64,000 nt of DNA from Vandiemenella viatica (GCA_031002005.1 JARYHS010006964.1:1426001-1490000); one strand, 5' to 3'. Positions 44,123 to 55,659 are shown, counted from the first letter of the stretch. Translations and numbers: made by a program. Notes: generated by a model not told the origin, from the sequence alone.

Positions 44123-44550
44123 CGGAGTGTCCACCATGAAACTGACGCATTTGAAATTGTTGTATATTTCATACTGCTTAGGGTAAAAGAAAGTAATGCA
44201 TGCAAGGTCAAGAGTAACTCAACAAGTTTTATTAAAAATTCAGTACACCTCTACAACAGATCCACTCGTTGCACGAAGAACATTTAGCCTTTATTCAAGT
44301 TCCTGCCAGATTTTCTGTAGCATCTCGGGCGTAGGGGAAGTGACAGCATCTCTATGCGAATTTTGCGGTCTGTATACACTTTGTCCTTCACATATCCGAC
44401 ACAAGTCTAGGGGGGTAATATCCGGTGATCGAGGCGGCCAAATTGTCGGTCCACCACGCCAAATCCAACGACCGGGAAACTGGGTGTCGAGAAATTCTCA
44501 AACGTTCGGGCTCCGATGTGGAGGGGCGCCTTCCTGTTGAAAGATGAGGC
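44123..44550 (-). pseudogene. Mariner/Tc1-type transposase fragment (block A')
   Basis: Partner of 32220-32648, with the same QQEGAPPH and WPPRSPDITPLD words and the TA plus cggagtgtccacc end. An extra small deletion lies near 44352 (catctctatgcg). Confidence 0.75.
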
Positions 44551-44941
44551 AAAAATAAATCAATATGGCAGTATTATATAGAAATAGAATTTACTTCTGA
44601 AAAATAGATAGAATTTGGCATAAAATGTCCTACTTAGTTTGACTCTACATTTATTTTTGACAAAATATTAACATCTAAATAATTATAATTTTTTTCACAT
44701 CCGCCTCCGCAACACATCCGGATCCGCGGAAGTGAAGCTCTGAACCTCCGCAAACATGACATCCGTTAGAACCCTACCTCACTGCGACGCGCTGTCTGTC
44801 TAGTAGGTATGCCAGGATATGCGTAACTCGAGATGTCATGGCTTCCCGCGTGTTTGGCTCTGAACGAATACAACTTGTTATGGACATACCACACCTCTGA
44901 AACGCATCATCAAAAGAGGTCTAGGAGCTAATCCCACCTGA
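44551..44941. other. AT-rich spacer (block A')
   Basis: Partner of 32649-33058. The ttcacatccgc pair is changed to gcggaagtgaa here, and about 20 bp present in block A (tattcactgattcctcaaaac) is missing. Confidence 0.45.
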
Positions 44942-44944
44942 TAA

Positions 44945-45544
44945 GGGAGCGTCCATAAATTACGTGGCTCGGTCTAGGGGAAGGGGTTGGTTGCAAGGCT
45001 ACGCTGGGCTACGTGGGGGAGGGGGGGTGTTGTCCCGAGCCAGGCCACCGTAAAAATAAGGTACAGATCACACAACAGCATGTGGACATTTATTTCCATC
45101 ATTTAATTATCTCCGTATGTAATTTACGATAGTCTGACGGGAGGAAACAGTAAAACCGAGCGTGGTGGGTGAGTGGTTAACGCTCTGGCCCGCTTTCGGG
45201 AGCACACGGGTTCAAATGTCCGTCGCGGCATCCAGATTTGGGTTTTCCATGGTTTCCCCAAATCACACCATGCGAATGCCGACATACTTCCTTTAAAAAG
45301 CCATGGCCGTTCCTTGTCCGCACACACAATCCGCCTCTATTGACGTCGACGTCGACGAGGCGTAAAGCCCGAAAAAAGTACAAAATGTCTTCTGGAATAA
45401 ATAAGGAAAAAGCTACGGGTTACGTAGGGAAAAGGGGGGGCAGGAAAGGGGGAGTTAGAGGGAAAAGCCACGTCGGACTATGCTGGAGAGGGGGAGGATT
45501 ATCACAGGAGGCCAAACTGGAGCCACGTGGTTTATGGACGCTCC
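44945..45544 (+). mobile_element. Harbinger-like MITE with nested SINE-A (block A')
   Basis: Partner of 33062-33669, with TAA before gggagcgtcc and the same interruption by SINE-A. Confidence 0.75.
45155..45370 (+). mobile_element. SINE-A nested in MITE (block A')
   Basis: Head accgagcgtggtgggtgagtgg, B box gggttcaaatgtc (degraded), tail gacgaggcgtaaagcc. Confidence 0.8.
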
Positions 45545-45930
45545 ACAAGGATAACGCAAATGGTTATTAATAGAAAGCTTATAGGACATTATTTGAACCT
45601 TTTTAAAATCCAGTGGTTACATCAGTAGTTGACGAATTCAGTAGATTGCTCTCTTGTTTTGGATAATTATCTCATTTACATTCCAAGAGAAGTATACTCG
45701 GTTAATACTGATCGCCTCACCTCAATAGAAGAGACCTATTTTATTTAACTCTGCTTATTGAGAAAAAATGACTAAAAATAACACCAAAGAAAAATAAGTG
45801 AGCAGGTTATTGGGAAGAAATATTCGTAGGCATTACTCAACAAGAGGAGCGACAGGGCAGCAGAGAGACTACAGCGCCCCGCGCGGCAGTGCTCTGAACT
45901 AGCTGTCTAGCGGGACAGAAATCAACTTTC
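45545..45930. other. Unassigned spacer (block A')
   Basis: Partner of 33670-34040. It retains about 40 bp (cgggacagaaatcaactttcggcgg and beyond) lost in block A. Confidence 0.5.
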
Positions 45931-46173
45931 GGCGGCCTCGGTAGCGTGGGAGCTAGAGCACTAGTTCCACGTGCCGAAGCTCGCCGGTTCGAATCCGGCC
46001 GCGGACATGGATGTTTAAGTGTTGTGTGTCTGTGTGAATGTCCTGTCCGTCCTGTGGTGTCTATACTTATGAATCATAACGTAATGGAGAAAAATAATTC
46101 CCTGGATGAGATATCATAAACACATCGAGCTGGCTAAAATGGCCTAGTTGCCGAAAGCCATAAAAAAAAAAAA
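45931..46173 (+). mobile_element. SINE-B, full-length example
   Basis: The tRNA-like head ggcggcctcggtagcgtggg carries the A box, and ggttcgaatcc (45986-45996) is the B box. The body and ggcctagttgccgaaagcc end precede an A tail at 46162-46173. It is distinct from SINE-A in head, body and tail. Confidence 0.82.
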
Positions 46174-46721
46174 TCAACAACTCACAAATTCCGAGGCTCA
46201 AATTTACTATAAATACATTAGAATCCAATGCTCTCTGAATTTATAGCTCCTGAAATAAAATTATATATTTTGTAATAAGTTCATTAGAAATATTTTTTAT
46301 TTTATTTCCAGTTTAAACCGTAATGTGTATAAAAATTGTGTCCGTAAGAATATCGCCTGTTAATAATAACAACCTTTTATAAGCAGAAGCTCCTGTTGAA
46401 ATTGTGTGTCACCCGCCAAACTTGACGTATTTTTAACTATGACCTGGTCCGTTCCTAGACAAGCTCGTCTGCTCCTGCTCCTCCCCCCCCCCCCCCCCCA
46501 CCCAATGGGAGACTCGAATCGACTATGCGGAGCGCGCTTCCGAATGCGCACGATATTGAGTTAGAGAGGCAAAAGGAATAAAAATTCGTGTTACAGCAGT
46601 AATGTTTATTCTCTACCTTAAGAATTTGTAGGTACACGTAAAGATAAAAAATTCATAGGTGATAACAATGCTTTTTCTTGTAACAGTTGTCCACTAATAC
46701 TAATGACTTGTTAACAGAAAG
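46174..46721. other. Spacer with poly-C tract and RTE edge (block A')
   Basis: Partner of 34280-34819. A C run lies near 46483-46499. Confidence 0.5.
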
Positions 46722-46722
46722 G

Positions 46723-46963
46723 TTTATTTTTTTAACTACTTAACGTCTCTTAACAGCGAGGTCTTTAGAGACGGGAAAGGATGGGGGGCAAGGAATGGGA
46801 AGGAATTCGTCCATGGCCTTTTGAAGGAAGCATACCGGCATTCACCTGGAGTGATTTGGGGAAATCATGGAAAACCCAAATCTGGATGCCCGGACGGGGA
46901 TTCGAACCGCCGTCCTCCCGAATGCGAAGCCAGAACGCTAACCGTTACACCTACCACTCACGG
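46723..46963 (-). mobile_element. SINE-A with target duplication (block A')
   Basis: TAACAGAAAGG (46712-46722) and TAGCAGAAAGG (46964-46974) flank it, one substitution apart. The tail is shorter (tttatttttt) than in block A. Confidence 0.9.
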
Positions 46964-47685
46964 TAGCAGAAAGGACTGAGGATATTGAGAAGTTACTGAA
47001 TGGCGTGAACAAAAGACTGAAGGAAGATTTTCGACTGAATATAAATCAAAGCAAGACAAAAGTGATGAAATGTAGCACAAATAATACCAATAATAGTAGA
47101 TTAAATATAAAAATAGGATCAGATGCTATAGTAGATGATAGTGAATTCTGTAACTTGGGAAGCAAAATTACAACCGATGGGCGAAGCAGAATAGCACTAG
47201 CAAAAAGAGCCTTCATAAAAACAGAAATCTTTTAGTTTCAAATATTGATCTAGGAATTAGAAAGAACAATTTAAAACTCTACATGTGGAGCACAGCACTT
47301 TACGGTAGCGAAACATGGACTTTAGGAATACCAGAAAGAAAGAAAATTGACGCATTTGAAATGTGGTGCTACAAAAGAATGCTGAAAATTAAGTGGACGG
47401 ACAAAGTCACAAATAAACGAGTTTTGGAAATGATGGGCGAGGAAAGAAGTTTGTGGAAGAAGCTTACAGAAAGAAGAGGCAGGCTGGTAGGTCATATTTT
47501 GAGACATGCTGGATTGGTTAATTTGTTAGTGGATGGAACAGAACTGTAGAGGAAGACAGAGATTAGAATATATGAAGCAGATATTTGAGGATGTGGGTTG
47601 TAAGGGGTATGTAGAGATGAAGATGTTAGCGCAAGATAGGAAGGGATGGAAGATTGCATCAAACCAATCGAAAGACCGATGAAAA
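46964..47685 (+). pseudogene. RTE-like LINE C-terminus (block A')
   Basis: Partner of 35074-35795. A single A missing near 47220 breaks the frame between 47005-47235 and 47283-47549, and the conserved ALYGSETWTLG and WCYKRMLKIKWTDKV words are intact. Confidence 0.75.
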
Positions 47686-48473
47686 GCAAAAAAAGTAATG
47701 TTTTGGTTTTGAATCTGCTTAAGCCATTCTGCCAAGATGGGAAACTCTGCAATTCGTTATCTTTTGCAGGACAAATTTTTACAGCTTTCAATTTTTTCAT
47801 GATTTGCGATTCACTTTGTTGTCAAAGTACTCACCGATAAGCCAAACTGATTGGTAACATCTTTAATATTTTTACAATCCTTCACAGCTTCAAGCACTTC
47901 TAATATTTCAGCGGGACTCAAATTTTTCAATTTACGTTCAATAATCCTGTCTGCGTACTGTATCAGAAATTGACGTGTATGCCAGTAAGACGAAAAGTGA
48001 TCTGCGGTATTAAAGACTTGCTTTATTAAAGCTGAAACTAAAACCACAACAATATAAATATACGAAATGAAACAAACGGACCCTGCTAAACACATCGTAA
48101 AAATCGGTAATCCTTTCGTCGAAAATAATTTGCAAGAAACGCTGTTTACTGCACTTAAAAATTACATCTAAGAAAGTTTTCCGGCAATATTCTTGAAGTC
48201 GGTGCCTTACTATCTATAGATGTTATTAATTTAGAATCATCGAGTTGCGGAGGTAGTAGAATCAAACATCGATATGTTCGATATAAAGAGATCAAATGCA
48301 TAATTTTCGAGTTATAGAAGTAAAATACCCACTGAAATAACTTGTAGGGAAATGCCGATTATTTCGACTTATGGGGCGTAAGATATCGAGTGATGTAGGT
48401 CTTGGGCCTAGAAGGGAAGGGAGCGAAGGTTTCTTTCGAGTTGTGGAGTTTACGACTTATCGAGATTCGACTG
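47686..48473 (-). pseudogene. Pogo/Tigger 5' end and HTH (block A')
   Basis: Partner of 35796-36564. The frame 48095-47811 reads through LSPAEILEVLEAVKDC to LSVSTLTT. The TIR cagtcgaatctcgataag begins at 48473 beside TA. About 24 bp near 48367-48392 (gacttatggggcgtaagatatc) is absent from block A. Confidence 0.65.
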
Positions 48474-48696
48474 TATATTTTATACGTTCGTTCGTAAAAA
48501 AAGTCAATATTCCTCAACATTTAAAATTAGAAGATGTAAGCGACAGTTGATGTTTGCCGTGGAAAGCAAGTCATTACAATGCTATTTCTTTTCGGCGGAG
48601 TTCTTTGCCTCTTATGTAATTGCTTATGTTGGTTAGTGGCCACATTTTGTATCCCATATCAACGAATTATATTGTCAAAGCTGAAAATTAAAGTTC

Positions 48697-48977
48697 GCCT
48701 CAATTGTGATTACGACATAAATTATGACCAGTTCAGAAAAACTGCAAAATAATAGTTACAGGAAATTTGAAATATAGTGGATTCGGAAATGTGGCGCTAC
48801 TAATGAAGGCTTTACAGTGGCAACCGTTACTATGTTCAGGGATTGCAATGTCCTGCAAAACGGCATATGAGGCAAATCACAGACCAGAACGAACTAAAGA
48901 CAGGGACAGCCGGCCGACTGTGACACAAAAATGTGTTGAAGAATCATTGATACTTTTTCTAGTGAAGGGTTGAATTG

Positions 48978-49017
<40 letters not shown>

Positions 49018-49350
49018 GATTTTGGTTAGATATCAGGGAAATAAATAGCTCGAGACACAAAAAAACCTATTTTTTAAAAAACATTGCCTTTTAAGAATAC
49101 GATTATGAAAATTCCTTACATAAAATATAATGTGACCACGGCGGAGACCTTAATCTTTAATTTGATTCCTCATTATCTATATCGTGGGATATGAAGGGAG
49201 ATTTATCAGCTTTTAAGGATTTTGAACAAAAACATGAAATGATTCAGCGCATCAAAGATACTTCTCTATTAAGAACAAACAAAAGGTGAAAAGTTGAATA
49301 GAACAACAGAAACGTGATTTGAAGTATTCTCCTAATACATCTGGGTTTGA
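48697..49350. other. Start of block C, no gene
   Basis: Unassigned sequence with an A run of about 33 at 48980-49012. Confidence 0.5.
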
Positions 49351-49450
49351 GCTAACGTTTCGGCCGAATATCTTCGGTCTTCTTCTTGGTCGAACTGCAC
49401 TTGGGTGTGCTGCACAGGCACAGCCGGCAGCTGGCTCGTTCAGCTGCTTT
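49351..49450 (-). repeat. Penelope-type terminal fragment with hairpin motif
   Basis: The minus strand reads gaagaagaccgaagatattcggccgaaacgtta. It holds a perfect 5-bp stem (ccgaa/ttcgg) followed by CCGAAAC, the layout of stem II plus GAAA in Penelope hammerhead motifs. CUGANGA is degraded to agaaga. No coding part is attached. Confidence 0.4.
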
Positions 49451-49767
49451 AGAGAATAACATTAGTCAGGAATCAGTGTTATTATCGTCACTATTAGCAG
49501 CCACTAGGAGCGCTGATAGGGCAGTTATCAGTTCACTTAGTGAGAAAAAGAACTGAGTTGTGGAACACGTTCCGCTAACGGCGCATGGTGCAACCAGTCA
49601 TTTTTTTCTTTTTTTTTAATATTTTCTAGGAATTTAGGATATCCGAGTCTTAGATTTCGCTGCGTCGTGTATCGGCAAGCCCCGTGGTTTAGGCTCTATT
49701 GGTGAAGGCTATAATCAGAGAAATAACCAATCTCAAAACAATCGCAGTTTCAATAAAAGGAAAAGGG
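49451..49767. other. Unassigned spacer
   Basis: No gene or repeat identified; T-rich near 49605-49620. Confidence 0.45.
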
Positions 49768-50118
49768 AAATTGCACTTGTCTCTTTTTTTCGGAGATTGC
49801 TATGCGATTTTTTTTTTTTTTTTGCTAATATCACCAACGTTTCTGCAACAACCTGGAGCCTTCTGCAGGACTTCTCTCTATGTAGCCACCTAGTTTTTTT
49901 TGATAAATTTGAACACTTGATTCAAGTGAATCCACTGAACTGAATCTAGTGTTCAAGTTTTTCAAAAGAACTAGGCGGCTACCTAGAGAGAAGTCCTACA
50001 GAAGGCTCCAGGTTGGTGCAGAAAGGTTGGCGATATCCAAAAAAATAAATAAATAAATAAATAAAAAAAAAAAAAAAACGCAGAGCAAACCCCGAAAAGA
50101 TACAAGTGCAAATTCCAA
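49768..50118. repeat. Near-perfect palindromic (foldback) element
   Basis: Left-arm words aattgcacttg, ctgcaacaacctggagcc, ggacttctctctatgtagcc and gaacacttgat reappear inverted in the right arm as ctagtgttc, ggctacctagagagaagtcc, ggctccaggttggtgcag and caagtgcaaatt. The centre is near 49940. Arms are about 150 bp with T/A-run differences. No coding content. Confidence 0.85.
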
Positions 50119-50121
50119 TAA

Positions 50122-50480
50122 GGGAGCGTGCATACATCACGTAGCTCCATTTTGGCCTCCTCTGAAACCCCCAAGGGCTACGTAGGGCCTATACCCCCCC
50201 TCTCCCCCGCGTAGCACGTAGCTTTTTTCCGTTTTGATTCCAGAAGACATTTTGTATTGTTTTCTCTCGTCAGACGATCATAAATTACATACGGAACTGA
50301 GGGAAATAATTATTCACATGCTGTTGTGTGCTCTGTTCCTCATTTTAATCTTGAAAAATGTTATGAGAGGAAAGCTACGTGGCCTGGCTAGGAACCCCCC
50401 CCTCCCCCCACGTAGCCCAGCGTAGCCTTTCAGCCAACCCCTCCCCCCTGGACCAAGCCACGTAGTTTGTGCACAATCCC
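50122..50480 (-). mobile_element. Harbinger-like MITE, intact 359-bp copy
   Basis: TAA (50119-50121) and TAA (50481-50483) flank an element that starts gggagcgtgcatacatcacgtag and ends ctacgt-type TIR cacgtagtttgtgcacaatccc. Subterminal C-rich and cgtagc words are mirrored on both sides. It serves as reference for split copies at 6791, 33062 and 44945. No transposase. TWA duplication and GGG ends suggest PIF/Harbinger. Confidence 0.8.
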
Positions 50481-50483
50481 TAA

Positions 50484-51090
50484 TGACGCCAGCGAAAAGT
50501 GTGAAATTTCATATAAACGGAAGAGTGACGCTCTGTTGGATGAATTTGAATTGATGTATAATGATTAATCACTTACTGATGTGCAGCAACGTAATCATTC
50601 TGTTTAATCCCCGTCCAAGCTGCTAGATTTCGGTTTTTTCCGAATCCACGGCCAGGAATAGCGGGTTTGTCCTTTCAAAAAACCACTTTCGAAACCTTCC
50701 ATTTGCTCGCCTTGAATCCTTTCCAGGTTATAATGAAAATATTTGTTAAGCTCCAAACATCTCATATTGATTATGAAGCTGAGAAGATGTAAGCCTTGTT
50801 GAAAGATAAAACAGTTTTGATACAAAATAACCGAAAATTTATAATTTAAAAATGTCAGCAAGATTTCGATGAATGAAATTTAGGAATTTTATAAGCCGAA
50901 AAACAGGAATATGAAGAAAGTATCTTTGCGTAATAAGTATAAAGTTAACTTCAAGTAAACATGATATGTAATGTATATAAAATTTTACTCACTTTCTTTG
51001 ATAACTCAGTTCCGAATTCATCGATTTTTTTGAGGTGTGTCGTGTTTATAGGATGTAACGCTCTCGCCTCGCATTCTGGAAATTAATTTC
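50484..51090. repeat. Diverged repeat shared with 60820-61200, plus SINE-A pieces
   Basis: From about 50700 to 51050 the sequence parallels 60820-61140 (tttataatttaaaaatgtc, ttaacttcaagta, tttgataactca, gtttataggatgt). At 50605-50690 a diverged SINE-A body is visible (aatccccgtccaagc...atttcggttttttcc). At 51056-51080 a fragment of SINE-A head remains (taacgctctcgcctcgcattc). Confidence 0.6.
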
Positions 51091-51480
51091 ACAGTACACG
51101 TATAATCCATGTCATCAGATACAGGACGCAACGAAGAGACGTATCGATAACAGTAATCGACTTAGACGCCTGCCTACTCGTCTCGCTGTGCAAATCGCTT
51201 GGTCCAGGGCACTCTGAGCTTAAACTACTTCTCGACACACAGTGGAACACGTACTCACATCACAGGCTCCACATTTATAATACTGTGAACGTACAGTGCG
51301 ACAAGTCTACAAACTTACCAACAACACGCAACATGTTGCATAATAAATACAATTAATAAACAGAGTGAGCGAGTGAAAACACTCAAAAAATTATAATACA
51401 TGTACGTCAAGGTTCAGTATACAGGTTGTGTAAACGTAGTATACTATTCGTTTAGCGAAAATACTATAATAATATTTAAT
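51091..51480. other. Unassigned spacer
   Basis: No gene or repeat identified. Confidence 0.45.
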
Positions 51481-52030
51481 TAAATTGCATATATGTATTT
51501 TTTCACGGAGAAGGCATGACCTTAAGAATCCAATAGCCACCCCTCGCCCTCTTTAAAACCCTTAATTTTGGTAAAAGATTACATTTATTATCCAATTTCG
51601 ATGGAACTTTCCATACATATTCTGTGAGATAGATAAACAAATACTGTAAAAATTTTATTCGCAAAAAACGCAACCCCTTTCCACCCCTTAAGTTTATCAC
51701 TGCTCTTTAAACAAAGCTACAATCGACACCGTTTGACGGACCACGTGAAAGTTTGCAAATATATTTATTTTTTCATGGAGAAGGTTTTCGACCAGAAAAA
51801 ATCCCCTCGCCCATTTTACAATAGTTAAGTCTATGTAAAAAAAACTACATTTATTATCCAATTTCGATGGAACTTTCGACACATATACTTTGAGATAGAT
51901 AGAAAAATACACTAAATATTTTATTTTCAAAATCCAACTCCTCTACCCGTTTTCCACCCCCTTAAGTTTAATATAACTTTTTATCTATGTGCATTTTTCA
52001 TGGCGAAGGTTTATGACTTAAAAAATCCAA
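51481..52030 (+). repeat. ~270-bp tandem repeat array, about 2 copies
   Basis: Each unit has tttttca(t/c)ggagaagg, a C-rich cctcgcccnttt, ttacatttattatccaatttcgatggaac and a ttccaccccttaagttta end. Units start near 51495, 51762 and, partially, 51985. The same unit, more diverged, forms a second array at 55660-56440. Confidence 0.8.
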
Positions 52031-52820
52031 AAGAATCAGTTTCATATTTCTAATACACACGGTATGTTTAGCAGAGTATTATTATGTAACTACTTTGTGT
52101 CAGCCTAGGATTGGCCGTAGTTTTACTTATATTTAATACATCATATTAAAGTGATAAATAAATTTTGAGCTTTCAGTCAGATTTTCCTTTTATATCTCTA
52201 GGTTCTTATTCTCATCCATCAACAAGGAGGGAACTAAAAACATTCCAATAATTTGACGTTTTTATACAGTTGGAAGGTGGTGAATTTTTGAACAGTATCT
52301 TTGTTCTTACACGCTATATTACAATTGATTCTATCGTAACTGTGACCATCTTTTGAGTTCCTGTGAAGATAACATAAGCTACTTTGCATATTTATGTTAA
52401 AATTTTTACTCATTTTGTCATGTAAATGGCATATTTATATCAGCCAACGTTTTCCGTTTCTCTGTAAATGTACTGAAAGCTGCTGTATTTTATGGTTTTA
52501 CGGAGAAGCTGTGCAATTTTACGAATTTTTTCAAACTAAAATTCGAGCGCGTAGTTGAGATCTTTAAAAGATAACAAGGTTACTGCTGTTTTTATGGACA
52601 GTTGCGATAAGTTTCCGATTTTTTCCCAGATGTAAGTGCTTTCTTATATGGGTAAAAAGCTTCTTCCATTTGACTCTTAAATTACGACAGGATAGGCTAT
52701 ATTTAACTGTAGTCGATAATTAATCGATCAATAGATCTCGCAGTCGAGTCAGTAATCGTTTTCACATTGTTTTCTTACACTTCCGGACAGTCGCGCTTGC
52801 GCTTGCGTTTGCTCACTGGT

Positions 52821-52863
<43 letters not shown>

Positions 52864-53189
52864 GCTCTACAAACTGGCTGGGTGACAATGGGCGGATTCA
52901 TGGCTTGACCCGCTTACCCCCCCCCCCCCCCCCCCCCTAACGCCGGCCCTGAATTTGTGTAACCGCGAGTAACTCTAACAAACATTATTGCCAGACAATT
53001 AGGGAAGGCATATTCCATAGAGATTTCCACGTATCACAAAATTAATAATAAGGAGATAATTTACATTTTGTGTAGTGTGCGGCAGCTATGTAAACATAGC
53101 TGAGGAAAAGATTTGGCTCTCCATTTCAGGGGTTGCAAACACACTATGTTTTTAAAATCAAAAGAAAAGAATCAACATGTTTTTGGTGA
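52031..53189. other. Unassigned region with T/A and C homopolymers
   Basis: A T run followed by an A run occupies 52826-52862, and a C run occupies 52918-52937. No gene was seen. Confidence 0.45.
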
Positions 53190-53453
53190 CAGGAAATTCT
53201 GATGTGATCAGAGCGGAGAGTGTTTGTGGAACGTAATGTTCCACCAAGTGCAGCTGACCATGCAGGTGCCTTAATCAGGAGGAAGATTACTTCATCAGTA
53301 GGAGTGAAATATTATGGACTAGGTCGCACTGAAACAACTTACATCTTAAAAGAAATGTATGAAAATGTATCATCTGAAATCGTGAAGCATCTTCATGACA
53401 GTCGATTTTCAGTGTGTGTTTCAGTAAAATTGCCAAAAAATAATATGGAGTAA
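53190..53453 (+). pseudogene. hAT-like transposase N-terminal fragment
   Basis: The frame 53220-53453 reads MFVERNVPPSAADHAGALI...YYGLGRTETTYILKEM...EIVKHLHDSRFSV, resembling insect hAT-type proteins with an AExxFxxFIxEHNLPxxxADH...GRTKTT pattern. The missing VIRAESV lead lies just upstream in another phase (about 53200-53220), showing a frameshift. Nothing downstream extends it. The family name is by pattern memory only. Confidence 0.5.
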
Positions 53454-53880
53454 GTAGACAAGACCACAGTTAATATACTGTTTACAAAGATCATGATGTT
53501 AGGCCCATTGTCGATGAATTCTAGATTTTAAAATATTTCTTGTGCACAAAATTGTTTTGGCAGTAAGCAGGTATGCCTATATCATTTTTGGTGGGGTTCC
53601 GAAAGGTTTATTCAGTTTCAATTAACCTCATATGCACCTATCTCACAGCATTCTAACCTGGTAATCCTACTGAGGATAAGAGGCCTACAGCTTAATATAT
53701 AGAATCTCAACCATGGAGTATTCTAGCACACTTTGCATGATTAAAGCAAAGATTTTCAAGAGGTTTAGGTCAGTTTTAAAACCTGTAAAAATTGCAATTT
53801 GAAACAGGAACCTTCTGTTCCCTAGTCATATACCTTAACCAACTAAGCCAACAGATTGCTCTATTATGTTATTATTGATC
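53454..53880. other. Unassigned spacer
   Basis: No gene or named repeat. Confidence 0.45.
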
Positions 53881-53895
53881 TAACCTAACCTAACC
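53881..53895 (+). repeat. (CCTAA)n, left remnant
   Basis: Three TAACC units end exactly where the TIR element begins. The array continues at 55600. Confidence 0.85.
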
Positions 53896-54063
53896 CATGG
53901 AGGAAGGAATATATGAAGGCGACGGAAGGGACCTTTACCATGCACTGAAGTGACGCCGGTTGGAGAGAGGTGGGGAGGGGGGGACGCCATATTACCCTAC
54001 CCAAGAATCACCGGGAACATGACCAGATATATCCAGGAAACTCTACCATAACCGTGGAGCCAC

Positions 54064-54530
54064 AATTTGATGATGGATTATTATGTAAGTCGACGAAACA
54101 AATAAAAAATGAAGAATAATCTTTTTTGATATCTCGCTTAATTCTCGAGATATACTTTCTCAAAGGTGAGGTGGTCTTGGTTAAAATTCAGAAAAAAAAT
54201 TGACCAAAATAAAATTTAATGATGGATTCTTATGTAACGCAACGAGAATAAAAGATAACGAAGAATACAAATTTTCGGTATTTCGCTTAGTTATCGTGAT
54301 ATACCGTCTCAAAGGTGAGGTGTTTTTGACTGAAATGCAGAAGAAAAATTTGCAAAAGTCAAATTTAATGATGAATTCTAATGTAACATGACGAAAAAAA
54401 AAAATCGAAAATAAAGAGCAAACATTTTTTAATATCTCGCTTACTGTTTGGGATATAGTGTCTCCAAATTGTGAACGTGAGGTGGAGATGCGGCCTGGAC
54501 CAAAAATAATTCCGCCTCAACCACAATGAA
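54064..54530 (+). repeat. Three ~150-bp direct tandem repeats
   Basis: Units share aatttaatgatggattnttatgtaac, acgaa(a)nnaaaa, atctcgctta-ttctcgagatata and tctcaaaggtgaggt. Starts are near 54064, 54207 and 54362. They diverge by roughly a fifth by eye. Confidence 0.8.
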
Positions 54531-54747
54531 TTACATTGGCTATCTAGAAGTGGTTCTTTTTATTTTAAGGAACTTTTGTTTTTAGTTCTCAAATTATGAT
54601 TTATGTTCAAAAAGATCGACATTCCATTTCAGTAATTTTACTCCTGTTAGAATCTATGATGAGAAATATTTCAAAATCAAGAAAAAAATTGTCTAGACAT
54701 ACTTAAAAACTGAAATAAGTGTGATTAGTCCATGGTTAGAACTCTAT

Positions 54748-54749
<2 letters not shown>

Positions 54750-54782
<33 letters not shown>
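54750..54782. repeat. (TA)n microsatellite
   Basis: An uninterrupted AT dinucleotide run inside the TIR element. Confidence 0.95.
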
Positions 54783-54784
<2 letters not shown>

Positions 54785-55600
54785 TACTACCAGAATTCAA
54801 AAGTCGGACCCTGAAGTGGGAATAGTTTAGATGACGATACAAATGTCACTAACATGGTTCTTATGAAATTACTAAACAATAATAGACATATTCCTTGTCC
54901 TTTATACTATGAGAAAAACATTCTGGTACAAACTGCATTTAAACCTAACCACAATATATATTTCTGCTACAAAAGCAACTTTGTAGACACACTCATCGCG
55001 AACTACATTTCGTATAACGACATTGTTTCCTTCATCACGATTCCTATTTCGCAAAGCACAATTTATCACAATTAATTTCATCCCACACTTCAGTAGAAAC
55101 TGCAAACGTAACGAAAGAATGCACAACTCAATCACGATGTAAACATGACCAACTTAAATTAGACTTTACAACACTCGTATAAAGTAATGGTAGTCTATGA
55201 TGTGCAAAATGGTAAGGTATGCCGATTGGCTGCACTACACCAACAAATATTTGAAACAAAGTCATCCATTTGAGAGTTATGAATAAATCTTTAATGGTAG
55301 TAGCTAGTCTGACTGAAAACTATTGAACATTTCAATAACAATAATTAGAATGCAACTTACAAATGAAATGATATTCGAGGTTTTTTTCCTATCTGTCATA
55401 TTTGTGCACCCGAAAGCAACACAAGTTGGCATTATAAAAAACTTAGAACTATTACAAAATCAAATTTTTACTACATGGAGCACAATGTGAAAATGCAATG
55501 TTTTGAGCTCGGTCCGCTATAACCGCCGCGCATGCGCAGTAGGAGCCCGGCGTCACAGATTGAACGTCATTTCTCCTCCATATATTTCCTTCCTCCATGA

Positions 55601-55650
55601 CCTAACCTAGCCTAACCTAACCTAACCTGACCTAATCTAACCCAACCCAA
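55601..55650 (+). repeat. (CCTAA)10 array, insect telomere-type repeat
   Basis: Ten consecutive 5-mers read CCTAA, CCTAG, CCTAA x3, CCTGA, CCTAA, TCTAA, CCCAA x2. CCTAA is the complement of the arthropod telomere repeat TTAGG. It is interstitial here, flanked by transposon and tandem repeat. Confidence 0.85.
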
Positions 55651-55659
55651 ATCAAACCA

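Larger units (their letters stand above)
38613..48696. repeat. Block A': second copy of the ~10-kb segment
   Basis: This is collinear with 26670-36785. It starts at the gap inside J1 endonuclease and ends at 48696 (attaaagttc), after which sequence C follows instead of B. Identity looks high (upper nineties by eye) with many small indels. Confidence 0.95.
53896..55599. mobile_element. TIR element with internal ~150-bp tandem repeats, inserted in a CCTAA array
   Basis: Ends are catggaggaaggaatatatg at the left and its inverse (cattgag-free ccttcctccatg) at 55599. Joining the flanks restores a continuous TAACC array, consistent with a 3- or 8-bp duplication (ACC or ACCTAACC). The interior holds three direct repeats at 54064-54530 and a (TA)n run. 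A related element lies at 57432-59004. No transposase frame. Confidence 0.7.

Noticed and set aside
54064..54530. CRISPR-like array
   Set aside because: Units are ~150 bp, degenerate and lack uniform spacers; the organism is an animal.
55601..55650. True chromosome end or telomere
   Set aside because: Only ten degenerate CCTAA units, flanked on both sides by ordinary repeats; interstitial.
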